Below the pieces are notes generated by a model. That model was given only the letters and a program-made list of their open reading frames with translations. It was not told where the DNA came from and made no database searches. Made by a program: the position numbers and the translations under genes. Source: Novipirellula herctigrandis (lineage in GTDB: Bacteria > Planctomycetota > Planctomycetia > Pirellulales > Pirellulaceae). From it: a stretch of DNA of 64,000 nucleotides. Positions 62,524 to 64,000 of the stretch are shown here, one piece after another. The DNA is taken from NCBI GenBank assembly GCA_007859835.1, contig SJPJ01000001.1:1611095-1675094 (forward strand). Direction: 5' to 3'. The first letter of the stretch is position 1; every line of letters begins with the position of its first letter.

Positions 62524-64000
62524 CTACAGCGAGATTCCTGTCTGACCGTCCCAACGAACGAAGCCTTCGATCGCAGCATACTCAGCCAATCCCAACGCAT
62601 CATAGCGGCGAGCGGTTTCGGCGTTTCGTGCTTCGGCCCGCTGCCAAAATTCTCGCATATCCGACCCAGGAAACAACGCACGATCCTTTTGCGATTGATG
62701 CTTGAAGATTGCCGCACGTTTCCGCTCGACTTCCATCGGACTCAGCGGTACCGCAACTTCGATTTGCTCGGGCGCCCATTCTTGCCACGCCCCTCGGTAC
62801 AACCATACCACGCAGGCTTGGTACCAGTCTTCATTTTGGCATTGGACACATGCCTGCAAAATCGCACTCAAACAAGTACGATGAGTGCCATGGGGATCCG
62901 ATAAATCGCCTGCCGCGTAAATTTGATGCGGCTTGACTTCGCGAAGCAGGTCGACGGTGATGCGAATATCGTCCGAACCAAGTGGCGACTTCTTGACTCG
63001 TCCGGTTTGATAGAAGGGCAAATCAAGAAAATGCAAGTTTTCATCCGGCACACCGCAACACCTTGCGCCTTCGCGAGCTTCACTGCGGCGTATCAAACCT
63101 TTGATCCGTTGGACCTCGACACTGTCCACTTGGCCCGAACGCTTGTGACGCAAAAACTCATCAACATGGTCTTCGAGTTGGTCCAAGCCATCTGCCTTGA
63201 TCCCAAAGCGGCGGCAAAACTCTGCAGCGAATTCAGCGAACTTCAGCGCGTCGTTATCAAACACAGCGATGTTGCCCGACGTTTGATATGCGATGTGAAC
63301 ATCGTGACCTTGATCGACCAAACGAATGAGCGTTCCCCCCATTGAAATCACGTCATCATCTGGATGCGGGGAAAACACAATCACGCGTTTCGGAAAAATA
63401 TCATCGCGATCCCCAGGCCGATCGCCGACTTGTTTGGCATGAGCCGGCTTACCGCCAGGCCAGCCAACGATCGTCGATTGCAAATGACGGAACACACTTA
63501 AATTGATCGCGTAAGCACTGCCATGATTGGCAAGCAAGTCTTGAAACCCAGCTTCGTTGTAGTCCGCTTCAGTTAACTTCAAGATCGCCTTACCGGTTTG
63601 GAGCGACAACGAAATAACCGCCCGCCGCGTGATCATTTCGTCCCATGTGATCGGGCCGCAAAGCCATGGGGTGGCAAACCGCGTCAACGCCGAAGCAGCG
63701 GCTTCGTCGAGGAAAACGTCGACGTTTTTGTGACCCTGCAAGAACGAAGCGGGAACCGCCGACGTTGCCTCCTCTTCGACCGTCTTCGCTATCACCGACG
63801 CTTTGCCTTCACCAAACCCGAGCAAGAGAATCCGTTCGGCTTCCAATATCGTTCCTACTCCCATCGTGATCGCGTGGCGAGGAACATTTTCGGCGCCGAA
63901 AAAATCGCTGGCGGCATCGATACGGGTAACTCGATCGAGTGTAATCATTCGAGTTCGCGTCCTGCGATCACTGCCTGGTTCGTTGCATCCAATGTGACCG
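62524..64000 (-). CDS. nagB: Glucosamine-6-phosphate deaminase fused to PIG-L deacetylase (5' end missing)
   Basis: The frame continues past the ATG at 63948 to the window edge with canonical NagB sequence (GHIGCNEPGSDRRTRTR, then ENVPRHAITMGVGTILEAERILLLG), so the gene starts beyond 64000. Visible: the C-terminal half of the NagB sugar-phosphate isomerase-type domain to residue about 195 (deaminates glucosamine-6-P to fructose-6-P), then a PIG-L/LmbE Zn deacetylase domain (VIVFSPHPDDDVISMGGTL is its metal motif; later DLSDPHGTHRTC). The fused form is known from Bacteroidetes and planctomycetes. GHIxFNEPGS has Cys for Phe. The domain pair would act in amino-sugar turnover. Confidence 0.92.
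   Translation of the reverse strand, partial: GHIGCNEPGSDRRTRTRMITLDRVTRIDAASDFFGAENVPRHAITMGVGTILEAERILLLGFGEGKASVIAKTVEEEATSAVPASFLQGHKNVDVFLDEAAASALTRFATPWLCGPITWDEMITRRAVISLSLQTGKAILKLTEADYNEAGFQDLLANHGSAYAINLSVFRHLQSTIVGWPGGKPAHAKQVGDRPGDRDDIFPKRVIVFSPHPDDDVISMGGTLIRLVDQGHDVHIAYQTSGNIAVFDNDALKFAEFAAEFCRRFGIKADGLDQLEDHVDEFLRHKRSGQVDSVEVQRIKGLIRRSEAREGARCCGVPDENLHFLDLPFYQTGRVKKSPLGSDDIRITVDLLREVKPHQIYAAGDLSDPHGTHRTCLSAILQACVQCQNEDWYQACVVWLYRGAWQEWAPEQIEVAVPLSPMEVERKRAAIFKHQSQKDRALFPGSDMREFWQRAEARNAETARRYDALGLAEYAAIEGFVRWDGQTGISL

Overview
The window reads as chromosomal DNA of a planctomycete, most likely a Pirellulales member of the Rhodopirellula/Rubripirellula kind. This rests on gene content: a DUF1549/DUF1553 - DUF1501 - PPC-domain gene trio, a DUF1559 pseudopilin-like protein, a DUF1080 protein, a PEP-CTERM protein, and a split housekeeping order (S6-Ssb-L9 without S18). 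It is mostly core chromosome. I see no insertion sequence, prophage, CRISPR array or rRNA. Both ends cut genes: a DUF4153/DUF4173-like membrane protein at the left and a glucosamine-6-phosphate deaminase/PIG-L fusion at the right.

Layout. 1-6.2 kb: truncated membrane protein, then a minus-strand run of LOG-family protein, secreted methyltransferase and amino-acid permease, then NhaA. 6.4-12.6 kb: planctomycete secreted trio and DUF1080 protein. 12.7-23.9 kb: tRNA-Leu(CAA), EVE protein, trpF, ahcY, a GH63-type glucosidase, pgk, a YdjM-like membrane protein and a TM2 protein. 24.0-27.9 kb: a four-gene MCE (Mla-like) lipid-transport operon. 28-34 kb: SSS symporter, DUF3127 protein, a CAT-anticodon tRNA, PEP-CTERM and DUF1559 proteins, tRNA-Arg(TCT). 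34-39.6 kb: HtrA/DegP protease, small secreted proteins, a THUMP-like methyltransferase. 40-46 kb: rplY-pth-rpsF-ssb-rplI, tRNA-Leu(TAG), ppdK. 47-54 kb, minus strand: small proteins, rpoD, dnaG, dapA, tmk. 54.9-64 kb: fatty-acid desaturase, DUF485 plus acetate-type symporter, PPDK regulatory protein with two small partners, AroH-type chorismate mutase, hypotheticals, and the NagB/PIG-L gene.

Most notable signals. (1) The ABC-ATPase slot of the MCE operon is filled by a protein that keeps the fold but has lost Walker A, the Q-loop Gln, the signature motif, the Walker B acid pair and the H-loop His, while permease and MCE protein look intact; a lipoprotein with nine cysteines in 31 residues is translationally coupled to it. 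(2) All four tRNA genes have a G1-U72 wobble at the acceptor end where a G-C pair is usual. (3) Unrelated short tandem repeats, very often 14-16 bp, sit repeatedly on or next to stop codons (pgk, dapA, rplI, the THUMP-like methyltransferase, a lipoprotein gene). (4) A nested 26-bp inverted repeat with a competing pairing lies between degP and tRNA-Arg. (5) A compact hairpin leader precedes nhaA.

Functional links: ppdK and its bifunctional kinase/phosphorylase regulator (ppsR family) are 13 kb apart; pth, L25, S6, SSB and L9 form a translation/replication cluster; dnaG, rpoD and tmk form a minus-strand macromolecular-synthesis block.
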